From Bifidobacterium breve (GTDB lineage: Bacteria > Actinomycetota > Actinomycetes > S36-B12), in assembly GCA_945885645.1 (NCBI GenBank), contig CAMCYV010000015.1:1-18869 (forward strand): a DNA stretch of 18,869 nt, read 5' to 3'. Below are positions 1-8,618 of the stretch, in pieces; position 1 is the first letter of the stretch; every line of letters begins with the position of its first letter. The notes beneath the pieces were generated by a model. That model was not told the DNA's origin. It did not search any database and worked only from the letters and a program-made list of their open reading frames with translations. A program made the position numbers and the translations under genes.

Positions 1-1060
1 AACACTGGGTGGTTTCTCCGCAGTGTTCGCTATGGCAAACACGACCCCCGTTGCAGACACGGCCGGAGTCGTGGAACAAGTATGGAGAATTGGTCGGGAA
101 ACGGGTCTTGTTGACGTATTTCCCATCGGTGCGGTCAGCGTTGGCTTACATGGTGAGGCGTTGGCAGAGTTGGGTGCTATGGCGGCATCTGCCGCAAAGG
201 TTACTGTTTTTAGTGACGACGGAAATTGTGTTTCCGATCCACTTCTCATGCGACGCGCCTTGGAATATGTCAAAACATTCGATGGAGTCATTGCCCAACA
301 CGCCCAGGATCCACGCTTAACCGAGGGCGCCCAAATGAATGAAGGGGAACTTTCGGGCGTGCTTGGTTTGACGGGTTGGCCTGCAGTTGCTGAAGAAGCA
401 ATTATCGCCCGCGACGTTCTCCTAGCCTCACACGTTGATTCGCGACTGCACGTATGCCATGTTTCAACATCGGGAAGCGTGGCAATTATTCGATGGGCAA
501 AGGAAATGGGGATCAGAGTCACTGCTGAAGTTACTCCGCACCATCTATTGCTCACGGAGGACTTAGTTTCGAGTTTTGATCCCATTTATAAGGTGAATCC
601 ACCTCTGCGCTCACGTGCGGATACCTTGGCATTGCGTGAAGCATTAGTTGACGGCACCCTTGATATTGTGGCAACAGATCACGCACCCCATCCACATGAA
701 TCCAAGGATTGCGAGTGGGACAGTGCCGCTTTCGGCATGTTGGGCCTTGAGACATCCCTTGGCGTGGTCGTAGCAGCGATGGCCGAAACACCTGATTGGA
801 GTTGGCGTACTTTGAGTGAGCGTATGTCCAGTGCACCCGCGAAAATTGGGCGCGCGGTGAATCACGGACGCCCACTTGCCGTTGGCGAACCAGCTCACAT
901 TGTCCTAATCGACCCACAGAGGGCCCGCGAGGTCATCTCCACGCAACTTGCATCGCTCTCCGGCAATACGCCTTATGCCGGAATGACACTCCCGGTGACC
1001 GTGACCGATGTCTTTTTCAATGGAGTCCACCAAGTCAGGGACGGTGAGCTCAATGAATGA
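1..1060 (+). CDS. pyrC: Dihydroorotase, 5'-truncated by window edge
   Basis: Third step of UMP synthesis: zinc-dependent reversible cyclisation of N-carbamoyl-L-aspartate to L-dihydroorotate, in the cytoplasm. The first whole codon in the window is at base 2, and the reading frame is open to the left edge, so the true start lies outside. About 352 residues are present; the family has about 430, so roughly 75-80 N-terminal residues with the first metal-binding HxH motif are missing. Visible family motifs include AMANTTPVADT, the SDDG segment near base 211, AQHAQDPRLTEG, a zinc-ligand CHVST near base 460, TPHH near base 535, NPPLR, and the catalytic ATDHAPH near base 670. The GTG at 23 is internal to the conserved sequence and is not the start. 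The stop codon overlaps the start of the next gene by 8 bases, so the two are likely translationally coupled. The family call is secure. Confidence 0.96.
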   Translation, partial: TLGGFSAVFAMANTTPVADTAGVVEQVWRIGRETGLVDVFPIGAVSVGLHGEALAELGAMAASAAKVTVFSDDGNCVSDPLLMRRALEYVKTFDGVIAQHAQDPRLTEGAQMNEGELSGVLGLTGWPAVAEEAIIARDVLLASHVDSRLHVCHVSTSGSVAIIRWAKEMGIRVTAEVTPHHLLLTEDLVSSFDPIYKVNPPLRSRADTLALREALVDGTLDIVATDHAPHPHESKDCEWDSAAFGMLGLETSLGVVVAAMAETPDWSWRTLSERMSSAPAKIGRAVNHGRPLAVGEPAHIVLIDPQRAREVISTQLASLSGNTPYAGMTLPVTVTDVFFNGVHQVRDGELNE

Positions 1061-1589
1061 GTCCTCGATGGAAGTGACACAGTGGCCATTACGGCTTTTC
1101 TTGGTCGCTGTGATGGTGTTAATTATTTTGGGCGTACTTCTTCTCATGCTGCGTAGCTGGCGCAAAATGCGCAGGGGTGATCGATTCGACCTATTTGATT
1201 TACCTGCTCCCATGATTCATGCACCAGAAGGATTTATGCCGGGCGAGGAAATTGAAGCGCTATTTTTGGGCACCTCGGTGCACGGTCAATGGCTATCGAA
1301 AGTGCTGATCCACGATCTGGGAACGCGCTCTCGGGCACGGGTGAGTTGGGATTCTTATGGCATTTTATTTGAGCGCAGTGGTGCCTCAGATATCTATGTC
1401 CCACGGTCCAGTTTGGTTGAGGTGACATTGGGGTCTGGGATTGCAGGGACTGTTCGAGCCAAAGACAGTGTTGTAATTTTTGTTTGGAATTTAGGCGCTC
1501 ACCGAATCGCAACCGGAGTGCGGGCAGATACCGCGCAGGGTCATCAGCAATTGATTGGTTTACTTGAGAGTGAGATGAGTGCAGAATGA
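1053..1589 (+). CDS. PH-like domain membrane protein between pyrC and carA (Rv1382-like)
   Basis: Function unknown. The protein is 178 residues from the ATG at 1053, which overlaps the pyrC stop by 8 bases; an in-frame ATG at 1008 lies deep inside pyrC and is less likely. Residues 12-33 form one strongly hydrophobic membrane segment followed by a basic stretch (RSWRKMRRG), predicting a short N-terminus outside and a cytoplasmic C-terminal domain. That domain (about 50-175) is beta-rich, with phrases such as FLGTSVHGQWLSKV and IYVPRSSLVEV. By position and look it matches the small membrane protein that lies between pyrC and carA in Mycobacterium (Rv1382) and Streptomyces, named PH-like in current annotation. 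Its stop overlaps the carA start (ATGA). Constant linkage to pyrimidine genes suggests, but does not show, a link to that pathway. The family assignment is from memory of synteny, not a search. Confidence 0.85.
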   Translation: MNESSMEVTQWPLRLFLVAVMVLIILGVLLLMLRSWRKMRRGDRFDLFDLPAPMIHAPEGFMPGEEIEALFLGTSVHGQWLSKVLIHDLGTRSRARVSWDSYGILFERSGASDIYVPRSSLVEVTLGSGIAGTVRAKDSVVIFVWNLGAHRIATGVRADTAQGHQQLIGLLESEMSAE

Positions 1590-2707
1590 AAAGTGCTGAT
1601 CCGTCAGTTCTGGTCCTAGAAGATGGATACTCATTAGTGGGCAAAGGATTCGGTGCAAGTGGTAATGCTTTTGGCGAAGCGGTTTTTTCAACCGGTATGA
1701 CCGGCTATCAAGAAACACTCACGGATCCGTCTTACTGTGGTCAAATCGTTGTTATGACTGCACCGCATATTGGGAATACCGGGGTCAACCCAGAAGACGG
1801 CGAATCCCGTCGAATGTGGCCCTCCGGTTTTGTTGTCCGAGAGTTATCACGCGTGGTCTCCAATTGGCGGGCAAGTGGCACTCTCGCGGACGAACTTGAG
1901 GCAAATGGAATTGTTGGAATACAGGGTGTCGACACCCGCGCCTTGACTCGCCACTTGCGTGATCGAGGTGCAATGCGAATGGGTATTTTTTCACATTCCA
2001 CGGGCGAAAACCTCATGGAGTTAATCGCCGCCGTTAATGACTCTCCGGTCATGCTGGGTGCCAGTTTCACGGACGAAGTCACGACTGCAGAAAACTATGT
2101 GATCACAGCCCGGGGTGAGAAGCGAGCCACTTGCGTTGCCCTCGATTTAGGAATCAAGTCCATGACCCCCCACCGGATGTCGCAACGAGGTATTGAAGTC
2201 CATGTAGTTAACGCGAACACCACATGGGAAGAGATTCTGGCCCTAAAACCCGGTGGAGTTTTCCTGTCAAACGGACCGGGAGATCCAGCCACGGCGGTGG
2301 GCGCAATTGCGATAGTGCAGAAGGCCCTAGAAATGAAGATACCGCTATTCGGGATTTGCTTCGGGAACCAAATTCTCGGTCGAGCACTTGGCTTAGAGAC
2401 TTACAAAATGCAATATGGGCATCGAGGAATCAATCAACCCGTGAAAGATCTCACCACGGGAAAAGTGGAGATCACCGCCCACAATCACGGATTTGCAGTT
2501 CGTGCACCCGAATCATTGGAGTTCAACACTGCTTATGGTCGTGCTCGAATTTCCCATATTTGCCTGAACGACAATGTCGTAGAAGGGATCGAGTTACTCG
2601 ACCAGAATGCCTTCAGTGTCCAGTACCACCCTGAGGCAGCAGCAGGTCCACATGATTCCGACTACTTATTCGACCGATTTCTAGAAAAGATGGGTTCACA
2701 TGCCTAA
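1586..2707 (+). CDS. carA: Carbamoyl phosphate synthase small (glutaminase) subunit
   Basis: Hydrolyses glutamine and passes ammonia through a tunnel to CarB, giving carbamoyl phosphate for pyrimidine and arginine synthesis. The 373-residue length is normal. The N-terminal CPSase small-chain domain (about 8-150) carries FSTGMTGYQETLTDPSY and GNTGVNPEDGES. The class I glutamine amidotransferase domain (about 175-370) has the nucleophile elbow GICFGNQ with Cys258, and the rest of the triad at His348 and Glu350 (YHPEAAAGPHD). SNGPGDP, typical of the family, is near residue 230. The start is the ATG of an ATGA overlap with the upstream membrane-protein gene, and the end overlaps carB by 8 bases, which would help keep the two subunits in equal supply. 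All catalytic residues are intact. Confidence 0.98.
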   Translation: MKSADPSVLVLEDGYSLVGKGFGASGNAFGEAVFSTGMTGYQETLTDPSYCGQIVVMTAPHIGNTGVNPEDGESRRMWPSGFVVRELSRVVSNWRASGTLADELEANGIVGIQGVDTRALTRHLRDRGAMRMGIFSHSTGENLMELIAAVNDSPVMLGASFTDEVTTAENYVITARGEKRATCVALDLGIKSMTPHRMSQRGIEVHVVNANTTWEEILALKPGGVFLSNGPGDPATAVGAIAIVQKALEMKIPLFGICFGNQILGRALGLETYKMQYGHRGINQPVKDLTTGKVEITAHNHGFAVRAPESLEFNTAYGRARISHICLNDNVVEGIELLDQNAFSVQYHPEAAAGPHDSDYLFDRFLEKMGSHA

Positions 2708-5700
2708 ACGCGACGATATTAAGTCAGTCATGGTCATTGGATCCGGCCCAATCGTGATTGGGCAGGCCTGTGAATTTGACTACTCGGGTACCCAGGCGTG
2801 TCGGGTGTTGCGCGAAGAGGGGATTCGCGTGATTTTGGTCAACTCAAATCCTGCAACCATCATGACCGACCCAGAGTTTGCTGATGCCACTTACATTGAA
2901 CCAATCACAACGCAGTACTTGGAATTAGTTATTGCTAAAGAACGCCCCGATGCACTTCTACCAACACTGGGTGGGCAAACGGCACTCAATGCTGCAATTC
3001 AATTGGATAAAGCTGGAATTCTGAAAAAGTACAACGTTGAACTCATCGGAGCCGATATTGAGGCAATCGAGAGGGGAGAAAACCGAGAAAAGTTCCGTAA
3101 AATCGTCCAAGAAATCGGTGCCGAGAGTGCGCGTTCGCATATTTGTCACACCATGCAGGATGCACTTGATGGCGTGACTGAACTTGGTTATCCCGTAGTC
3201 GTTCGCCCCTCGTTCACCATGGGTGGGGCTGGATCGGGAATCGCTTACAACGAAGAAGATCTTCTTCGCATTGCTGGACTGGGACTCGAGGCGAGTCCAA
3301 CCTCTGAAGTTCTTTTGGAGGAGTCCATCATTGGGTGGAAAGAATATGAACTTGAACTGATGCGCGATAAAAATGACAACGTGGTTGTGGTTTGTTCAAT
3401 TGAAAACGTGGACCCCATGGGTGTTCATACTGGAGACTCGATCACGGTGGCCCCGGCTTTGACCCTGACTGACCGTGAATTCCAAAAGTTGCGTGACGTC
3501 GGAATTGACATTATCCGAGCAGTGGGGGTGGAGACGGGCGGATGCAATATTCAATTCGCGATTAACCCTGACGACGGTCGTTTAATTGTTATCGAGATGA
3601 ATCCGCGTGTATCAAGGTCTTCTGCACTTGCATCGAAAGCAACCGGGTTTCCCATTGCAAAAATAGCCGCCCGTCTGGCGATCGGTTATTCACTTGATGA
3701 AATTCAAAACGACATAACGGCTGAAACGCCAGCGTCTTTCGAGCCAACTCTTGATTACATTGTCGTCAAGGTTCCCCGCTTTGCATTCGAAAAATTTCCC
3801 GGTGCAGACACTACTTTGACAACAACTATGAAAAGCGTCGGCGAGGCGATGGCCATTGGCCGTAATTTCCCCGAGGCGCTACAAAAGGCATTGCGGTCAA
3901 CCGAACAAAAGTCAGCGATTTTCACATGGCTTGAGCCACGAGATGCGGGCGAGATCCCTGCATTAATTGAAGAAATGAAACGTCCACACGACGGAAGACT
4001 CACGTTGGCTCAACGGGCCCTGTGGCTGGGTGCTACCAATGCTCAGATTCACGAGGCTACCAATATCGATCCATGGTTCCTTGACCAAATAGAACGCATC
4101 AACGAAATGGCAGATCAGATCCGTGAGAGTCGCGACCTCCTTGCGCCTCTTCTATTTGAAGCTAAGTCACTGGGGTTCAGCGACCTGCAAATTGCGGGAC
4201 TGCGTGGCACGGGGGAGACGCGCATTCGTGAGATTCGGAAACAGTTAGGTGTCTTGCCTGTTTTCAAGACAGTTGACACTTGCGCCGCCGAGTTCTCCGC
4301 TAAGACGCCCTATCACTACTCGTCATATGACAGTGAAACCGAAGTCGTGCCATCGGAGCGTCGCAAAATAATCATCCTCGGCTCTGGTCCCAACCGCATT
4401 GGTCAAGGCATTGAATTCGATTATTCATGTGTGCACGCAGCCATGACTTTAAGTGAAGCCGGATTTGAAACCATCATGATCAACTGCAATCCCGAGACTG
4501 TTTCCACGGACTACGACACTTCTGACCGACTGTATTTTGAACCTTTGACATTCGAAGACGTTATGGCAGTGATTGATGCGGAGAGCTCAGCCGGGGAACT
4601 CGTGGGTGTGATTGTGCAGTTGGGCGGACAAACGCCCCTTGGTTTGGCTCGACCACTCGCTGATGCAGGAGTCCCCATTATTGGCACCCAACCCGAAGCA
4701 ATCCACTTGGCGGAGGATCGAGAAATGTTTTCTCGGGTGTTAACGGAGGCGAAAGTCCCAGCCCCGGCACACGGAACCGCCAGATCATTTGAGCAAGCGA
4801 GAGAGATCGCGAATCGAATCGGATACCCCGTTTTGGTTCGCCCCAGTTATGTACTCGGCGGGCGTGGCATGGAAATCGTTTATGAAGAGGAAATGCTCAA
4901 GGACTATTTGGAGAAAGCGACTCAGATTAATCCAGAGCATCCGATTTTGGTTGACCGATTCCTCGATGACGCCGTGGAAATCGACGTCGATGCTCTCTTT
5001 GACGGAACGGACCTTTACTTGGCAGGCGTCATGGAGCACATTGAAGAGGCAGGAGTTCATTCCGGTGATTCGGCATGTGTACTTCCGCCGATCACATTGG
5101 GTCGTGAGGAAATCGACCGTATTCGAAAATCAACACATGCCATTGCTGCAGGAGTGGGTGTTCGTGGCTTAATCAACATTCAATTTGCGTTGGCATCCGA
5201 TGTTCTCTACATTTTAGAGGCAAATCCACGTGCTTCTCGAACAGTTCCTTTTGTTTCAAAGGCGACAGGAGTACCGATTGCCAAGGCGGCTGCCCGGATC
5301 ATGGCGGGTGAGACCATAGCGTCATTGCGGGCGATTGGGTTGCTACCCAAAGTTGGAGACGGTGGTCAATTGCCGCCTGGCAGTCCAGTTTCAGTTAAGG
5401 AGGCGGTTCTTCCATTTGGTCGATTCCACGGAGTCGATACCGTCCTAGGTCCTGAAATGAAATCTACGGGGGAAGTCATGGGAATCGATTCATCATTTGG
5501 TGTCGCTTTTGCAAAGTCTCAGGTAGCAGCTTTTTCTGGGGGACTTCCAACACGAGGAACGGCTTTCGTCTCTCTCGCCAATCGGGACAAGCGTGCAGCG
5601 ATATTCCCGATCAAGCGACTCTCGGACCTGGGTTTCGACATCCTTGCAACAGAAGGCACGGCGGACATATTGCAGCGCAATGGCATTCCCGCGCGGGTCA

Positions 5701-5984
5701 TCAGAAAGCAGTTCGAAGGGACAGGCGCACAGGGACAACCGACATCGGTTGATGCCATCAATAATGGAGAAATTGACCTCATCATCAACACTCCCTATGG
5801 CGTTGGCCCAAGAAAAGATGGATACGAAATTAGAACAGCCGCAGTTTTGCGTGGAGTTCCCTGCATCACAACCGTGCAAGGCTTAGCAGCCGCGGTGCAG
5901 GGGATCGACTCACTTATTCACGATCAGCCAGCCGTAAAGTCGATCCAAGAGCACGCACGGGGCGTAAATCGGGACGGCGTGTAG
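2700..5984 (+). CDS. carB: Carbamoyl phosphate synthase large subunit
   Basis: Makes carbamoyl phosphate from bicarbonate, two ATP and the ammonia delivered by CarA. The 1094 residues match the family (1073 in E. coli, slightly longer in actinobacteria). It shows the internal duplication expected: GSGPIVIGQACEFDYSG at about residue 14 and GSGPNRIGQGIEFDYS at about 560; LGGQTALNAA and LGGQTPLGLA; and two ATP-grasp arginine motifs, RPSFTMGGAGSG near 169 and RPSYVLGGRGME near 715. The oligomerisation domain lies between the halves (about 400-550). The C-terminal methylglyoxal-synthase-like regulatory domain starts near 955 and includes the INTPYG and RKDGYEIRTAAV segments, so allosteric control by nucleotides is possible. 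The start overlaps the carA stop by 8 bases; pyrK begins 1 base after the stop. No frameshift or missing motif is seen. Confidence 0.99.
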   Translation: MPKRDDIKSVMVIGSGPIVIGQACEFDYSGTQACRVLREEGIRVILVNSNPATIMTDPEFADATYIEPITTQYLELVIAKERPDALLPTLGGQTALNAAIQLDKAGILKKYNVELIGADIEAIERGENREKFRKIVQEIGAESARSHICHTMQDALDGVTELGYPVVVRPSFTMGGAGSGIAYNEEDLLRIAGLGLEASPTSEVLLEESIIGWKEYELELMRDKNDNVVVVCSIENVDPMGVHTGDSITVAPALTLTDREFQKLRDVGIDIIRAVGVETGGCNIQFAINPDDGRLIVIEMNPRVSRSSALASKATGFPIAKIAARLAIGYSLDEIQNDITAETPASFEPTLDYIVVKVPRFAFEKFPGADTTLTTTMKSVGEAMAIGRNFPEALQKALRSTEQKSAIFTWLEPRDAGEIPALIEEMKRPHDGRLTLAQRALWLGATNAQIHEATNIDPWFLDQIERINEMADQIRESRDLLAPLLFEAKSLGFSDLQIAGLRGTGETRIREIRKQLGVLPVFKTVDTCAAEFSAKTPYHYSSYDSETEVVPSERRKIIILGSGPNRIGQGIEFDYSCVHAAMTLSEAGFETIMINCNPETVSTDYDTSDRLYFEPLTFEDVMAVIDAESSAGELVGVIVQLGGQTPLGLARPLADAGVPIIGTQPEAIHLAEDREMFSRVLTEAKVPAPAHGTARSFEQAREIANRIGYPVLVRPSYVLGGRGMEIVYEEEMLKDYLEKATQINPEHPILVDRFLDDAVEIDVDALFDGTDLYLAGVMEHIEEAGVHSGDSACVLPPITLGREEIDRIRKSTHAIAAGVGVRGLINIQFALASDVLYILEANPRASRTVPFVSKATGVPIAKAAARIMAGETIASLRAIGLLPKVGDGGQLPPGSPVSVKEAVLPFGRFHGVDTVLGPEMKSTGEVMGIDSSFGVAFAKSQVAAFSGGLPTRGTAFVSLANRDKRAAIFPIKRLSDLGFDILATEGTADILQRNGIPARVIRKQFEGTGAQGQPTSVDAINNGEIDLIINTPYGVGPRKDGYEIRTAAVLRGVPCITTVQGLAAAVQGIDSLIHDQPAVKSIQEHARGVNRDGV

Positions 5985-5985
5985 C

Positions 5986-6855
5986 GTGGCGCCCATGAAT
6001 TCCGGGGCTCTGCAGGTCAATGGCGAAGTACTTGATGTTCAGCGCACCGGGAAGTACTTTGTGATGTCGGTGACGGCGCCTGGAATCGTGGAGAGAACCC
6101 AGCCTGGGCAGTTTGTCACCGTCGGTATGGGCGGCGAGGCGAGTTCCTTGATCCTTCGCCGAGCCTTTGCCATCCAGCGAGTGCACTCCCGTGGAATGTA
6201 CGGGGGGACACTGGAATTCGTCGTTTCTCCTGTCGGCAAAGGAACGGAATGGTTGACCAAACTGCGTCGCCATGACCCTCTCAACCTGGTAGGGCCCCTA
6301 GGGAAGCCGTTCACATTACCCACGAAAGCCGTCTCCTGCGTCCTCGTTGGGGGTGGCTACGGTTCGGCACCCTTAATCATGTTGGCAGAAAGTCTGCGTG
6401 ATAGGGGCTGCCGGGTTGACACCATTATTGGGGCTTCGACAGAAATGAAATTGTACGGAGAACTTGAATTAAAACGAGTTTCAACTTCACTCACTTTGAC
6501 GACCGAAGATGGCACCGCTGGCATCCAAGGTCGGACCACCGATGCATTGGTAACGATCTTGGAATCCGCACAAGTGGATGTCGTGTACGCGTGCGGACCG
6601 ATGCCCATGTTGGCGAGTGTCGCCGAGGAGTCAACTGCCCGTAAAGTGTTCAGCCAGTGTTCGGTGGAAGAGTCAATGGCGTGCGGAATCGGCGTTTGCA
6701 TGACATGTGTACTCCCCATTGTGGGTGAAGACGGTGTAACCCGGATGCTTCGTTCATGTGTTGAGGGTCCAATATTTCGAGGTGACCGTGTGCGGTGGTC
6801 TGACATCGGCACCATCCCCGATGGCACACTCGGTAAAGAGGTATCCCAACCATGA
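5986..6855 (+). CDS. pyrK: Dihydroorotate dehydrogenase electron-transfer subunit (iron-sulfur flavoprotein)
   Basis: Partner of class 1B dihydroorotate dehydrogenase; carries electrons from the PyrD flavin through a [2Fe-2S] cluster and FAD to NAD+. The 289 residues fall into a ferredoxin-reductase-like FAD barrel with LRRAFAI at 57-63, a nucleotide-binding half with VGGGYGSAPL near 121-130 and YACGPMPML near 205, and a C-terminal cluster-binding segment. Cluster cysteines are Cys233, Cys238, Cys241 and Cys258 (C-x4-C-x2-C-x16-C), all in place; Cys225 is extra. The GTG at 5986 is chosen because it sits 1 base after the carB stop; an ATG at 5995 would drop only three residues. No strong Shine-Dalgarno is visible, so translation probably depends on coupling to carB. 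Its position just before pyrD settles the choice between PyrK and other ferredoxin reductases. Confidence 0.96.
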   Translation: MAPMNSGALQVNGEVLDVQRTGKYFVMSVTAPGIVERTQPGQFVTVGMGGEASSLILRRAFAIQRVHSRGMYGGTLEFVVSPVGKGTEWLTKLRRHDPLNLVGPLGKPFTLPTKAVSCVLVGGGYGSAPLIMLAESLRDRGCRVDTIIGASTEMKLYGELELKRVSTSLTLTTEDGTAGIQGRTTDALVTILESAQVDVVYACGPMPMLASVAEESTARKVFSQCSVEESMACGIGVCMTCVLPIVGEDGVTRMLRSCVEGPIFRGDRVRWSDIGTIPDGTLGKEVSQP

Positions 6856-7907
6856 CGGGCGCGGTAATTGTCTACGGTAGGTCATCAGACCATTCCGCTA
6901 AGTCGGCTGTTGATTTCACCACCAGCGTGGGCTCATTAGATTTAATTGCACCAATATTGACAGCATCAGGTTGCGCTGCTTCTGGCCGCGAACTGGACAA
7001 CTACTTTGACATCACTGCAATCGGTGGCGTTGTCACCAAGAGCATCATGTTGGCTCCGCGTTCGGGTCGAGCAACTCCTCGCATGGCAGAAACGCCAAGC
7101 GGCATGCTCAATTCAATTGGATTACAGGGTCCTGGAGTGGAAAGTTTTATCGAGAACGACCTAGCTTGGTTACAACAACGTGGTGTGAAAACGATTGTGT
7201 CAATTGCTGGGGGAAGCGCCGAAGAATTTGGCAAAGTTGCAGCCAAACTCCGAGTTGCGGGTGGCTTTGATGCAATCGAAGTGAATATTTCTTGTCCAAA
7301 TGTGGAAGACCGTGGGCAAGTATTTGCCTGCCGAGCTGATACAGCAGCTCAGATTGTTCAAGTAGTTCGGCGAAATAGCGACAATAGGATCCCAATTTTT
7401 GCAAAGCTTTCACCCGATGTTACGGACATCGTCGAGATAGCCTCTTCCGTTGCGCAAGCGGGTGCGACAGGAGTTTCGGTAATCAATACGTTGTTGGGAA
7501 TGGTGATCGACACGAATTCAATGCGACCTGCTCTTGCCGGTGTTACCGGCGGACTTTCCGGTCCTGCGATAAGGCCGGTTGCCGTTCGGTGTATTTGGCA
7601 GATCCGAAATGCGCTCCCCGATCTACCCATTATCGGAATGGGAGGAGTGCGCACTGGCCACGATGCGCTTGAAATGGTCCTGGCTGGCGCAAATGCAGTA
7701 TCTGTTGGTACGACTATTTTTAATGATCCATCAGCACCAATGCGCATTCAAGATGAATTAGAGCATGAATTGCGCAGCCGTGGATTTACCAAATTTTCGC
7801 AGGCTGTTTCTTATGCGCATCGGGAAGTTGATCGCACGTTGCAAATTGATACACCAACTGATGCGGCAGACCACACTGATGAGGTCTGGGACTTCATCTC
7901 CGAGTAG
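6852..7907 (+). CDS. pyrD: Dihydroorotate dehydrogenase, class 1B catalytic subunit
   Basis: Oxidises dihydroorotate to orotate, the only redox step of UMP synthesis, as part of a PyrD2-PyrK2 complex using NAD+. The call of class 1 rather than the quinone-linked class 2 rests on the catalytic-loop cysteine, Cys148 in NISCPNVEDRG (class 2 has serine), and on the neighbouring pyrK. Other family motifs are PILTASGCAASGREL near residue 35, the FMN-binding FAKLSPDVTDI near 185, and TGGLSGPAIRPVAV, IGMGGVRTG and AVSVGTTIF further on. The 351 residues are longer than the usual ~305-315, with about 20 extra at the N-terminus and about 30 at the C-terminus. The ATG overlaps the pyrK stop (ATGA), which supports the long N-terminus. 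It should be cytoplasmic, as no membrane anchor is visible. Confidence 0.97.
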   Translation: MTGAVIVYGRSSDHSAKSAVDFTTSVGSLDLIAPILTASGCAASGRELDNYFDITAIGGVVTKSIMLAPRSGRATPRMAETPSGMLNSIGLQGPGVESFIENDLAWLQQRGVKTIVSIAGGSAEEFGKVAAKLRVAGGFDAIEVNISCPNVEDRGQVFACRADTAAQIVQVVRRNSDNRIPIFAKLSPDVTDIVEIASSVAQAGATGVSVINTLLGMVIDTNSMRPALAGVTGGLSGPAIRPVAVRCIWQIRNALPDLPIIGMGGVRTGHDALEMVLAGANAVSVGTTIFNDPSAPMRIQDELEHELRSRGFTKFSQAVSYAHREVDRTLQIDTPTDAADHTDEVWDFISE

Positions 7908-7914
7908 TTGGTTC

Positions 7915-7925
7915 AGGAAAGAAGG
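7915..7925 (+). promoter_or_regulatory. Ribosome binding site deciding the pyrF start
   Basis: A purine-rich Shine-Dalgarno AGGAAAGAAGG lies six bases before the ATG at 7932. It picks this ATG over the in-frame TTG at 7908, which abuts the pyrD stop and has no such site. Confidence 0.75.
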
Positions 7926-7931
7926 CTCTTC

Positions 7932-8618
7932 ATGGGAACTGCCCCAATCGCCGTTGCGCTTGACTCGCGCGAGATCGAAGTTCTGCGCGAATGGGTAGCT
8001 GAGACTCGTGAGATTGTCTCCACGCTAAAAATCGGATTGGAGACTTTTTATCGCGTCGGTGCTGAGGCGATTGAAATTGTACGCGAAAGTGGATGTGACT
8101 TGTTTCTTGATGTGAAACTACATGACATCCCCAACACGGTGGCTGGAGCCGCTGCGGCTCTTGCCCGCTACTCGCCAAAATACCTGACAGTGCACGCTTC
8201 CGGTGGACCAGAAATGGTGAGAGCCGCATGTACCGCTCTGCCTGAGACTTTTGTAACGGCAGTCACCGTGTTGACAAGTCTTGATGACCAAGTCCTGCGA
8301 GAAGTCGGGATCTCAACGCCAGCACTTGACACCGTTGTGCGCCAAGCAGTTTCGGCGGTTGAAGCCGGAGCAAGGGCAATTGTGTGTTCACCACATGAAG
8401 TGGCCCGGGTCCGCTCTGAAGTTGGCGGCGACATTGTGTTAATTACTCCCGGAGTTCGTCCAGCGGGTTCGGCACCCGACGATCAAAAAAGGGTGATGAC
8501 CCCGGTAGAGGCACTCGCGGCGGGGGCGGACCTGCTTGTGATCGGTCGTCCCATAACCGGTGCGGAAGATATCAATTCAGCAGCTCTTGCAATTGCTCGG
8601 GAAATTGACCTATCGTGA
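7932..8618 (+). CDS. pyrF: Orotidine 5'-phosphate decarboxylase, short (subfamily 1) type
   Basis: Last step to UMP: decarboxylation of OMP without a cofactor. It has 228 residues from the ATG at 7932. The catalytic D-x-K-x-x-D signature is Asp60, Lys62 and Asp65 in FLDVKLHDIPNT. The phosphate-binding loop region ITPGVRPAGSAPDDQKRVMTP and the final VIGRPITGAED are clear. The motif order and length are those of the E. coli/Bacillus subfamily. The mycobacterial and Streptomyces enzyme at this locus is, as far as I recall, the other, longer subfamily (about 270-280 residues). The 24-base gap from pyrD holds a good Shine-Dalgarno site, making this the only loosely coupled gene of the pyrimidine block. 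The stop overlaps the gmk GTG (GTGA), leaving no room for mihF, which lies here in most actinobacteria. Confidence 0.97.
   Translation: MGTAPIAVALDSREIEVLREWVAETREIVSTLKIGLETFYRVGAEAIEIVRESGCDLFLDVKLHDIPNTVAGAAAALARYSPKYLTVHASGGPEMVRAACTALPETFVTAVTVLTSLDDQVLREVGISTPALDTVVRQAVSAVEAGARAIVCSPHEVARVRSEVGGDIVLITPGVRPAGSAPDDQKRVMTPVEALAAGADLLVIGRPITGAEDINSAALAIAREIDLS

Noticed and set aside
9..320. 103-codon plus-strand frame at the left edge
   Set aside because: It is a different frame of pyrC, whose conserved motifs run continuously through this stretch from base 2.
7908..7931. TTG at 7908 as the pyrF start
   Set aside because: It directly follows the pyrD stop and lacks a ribosome site, while the ATG at 7932 has a good Shine-Dalgarno site and gives the family's normal N-terminus.
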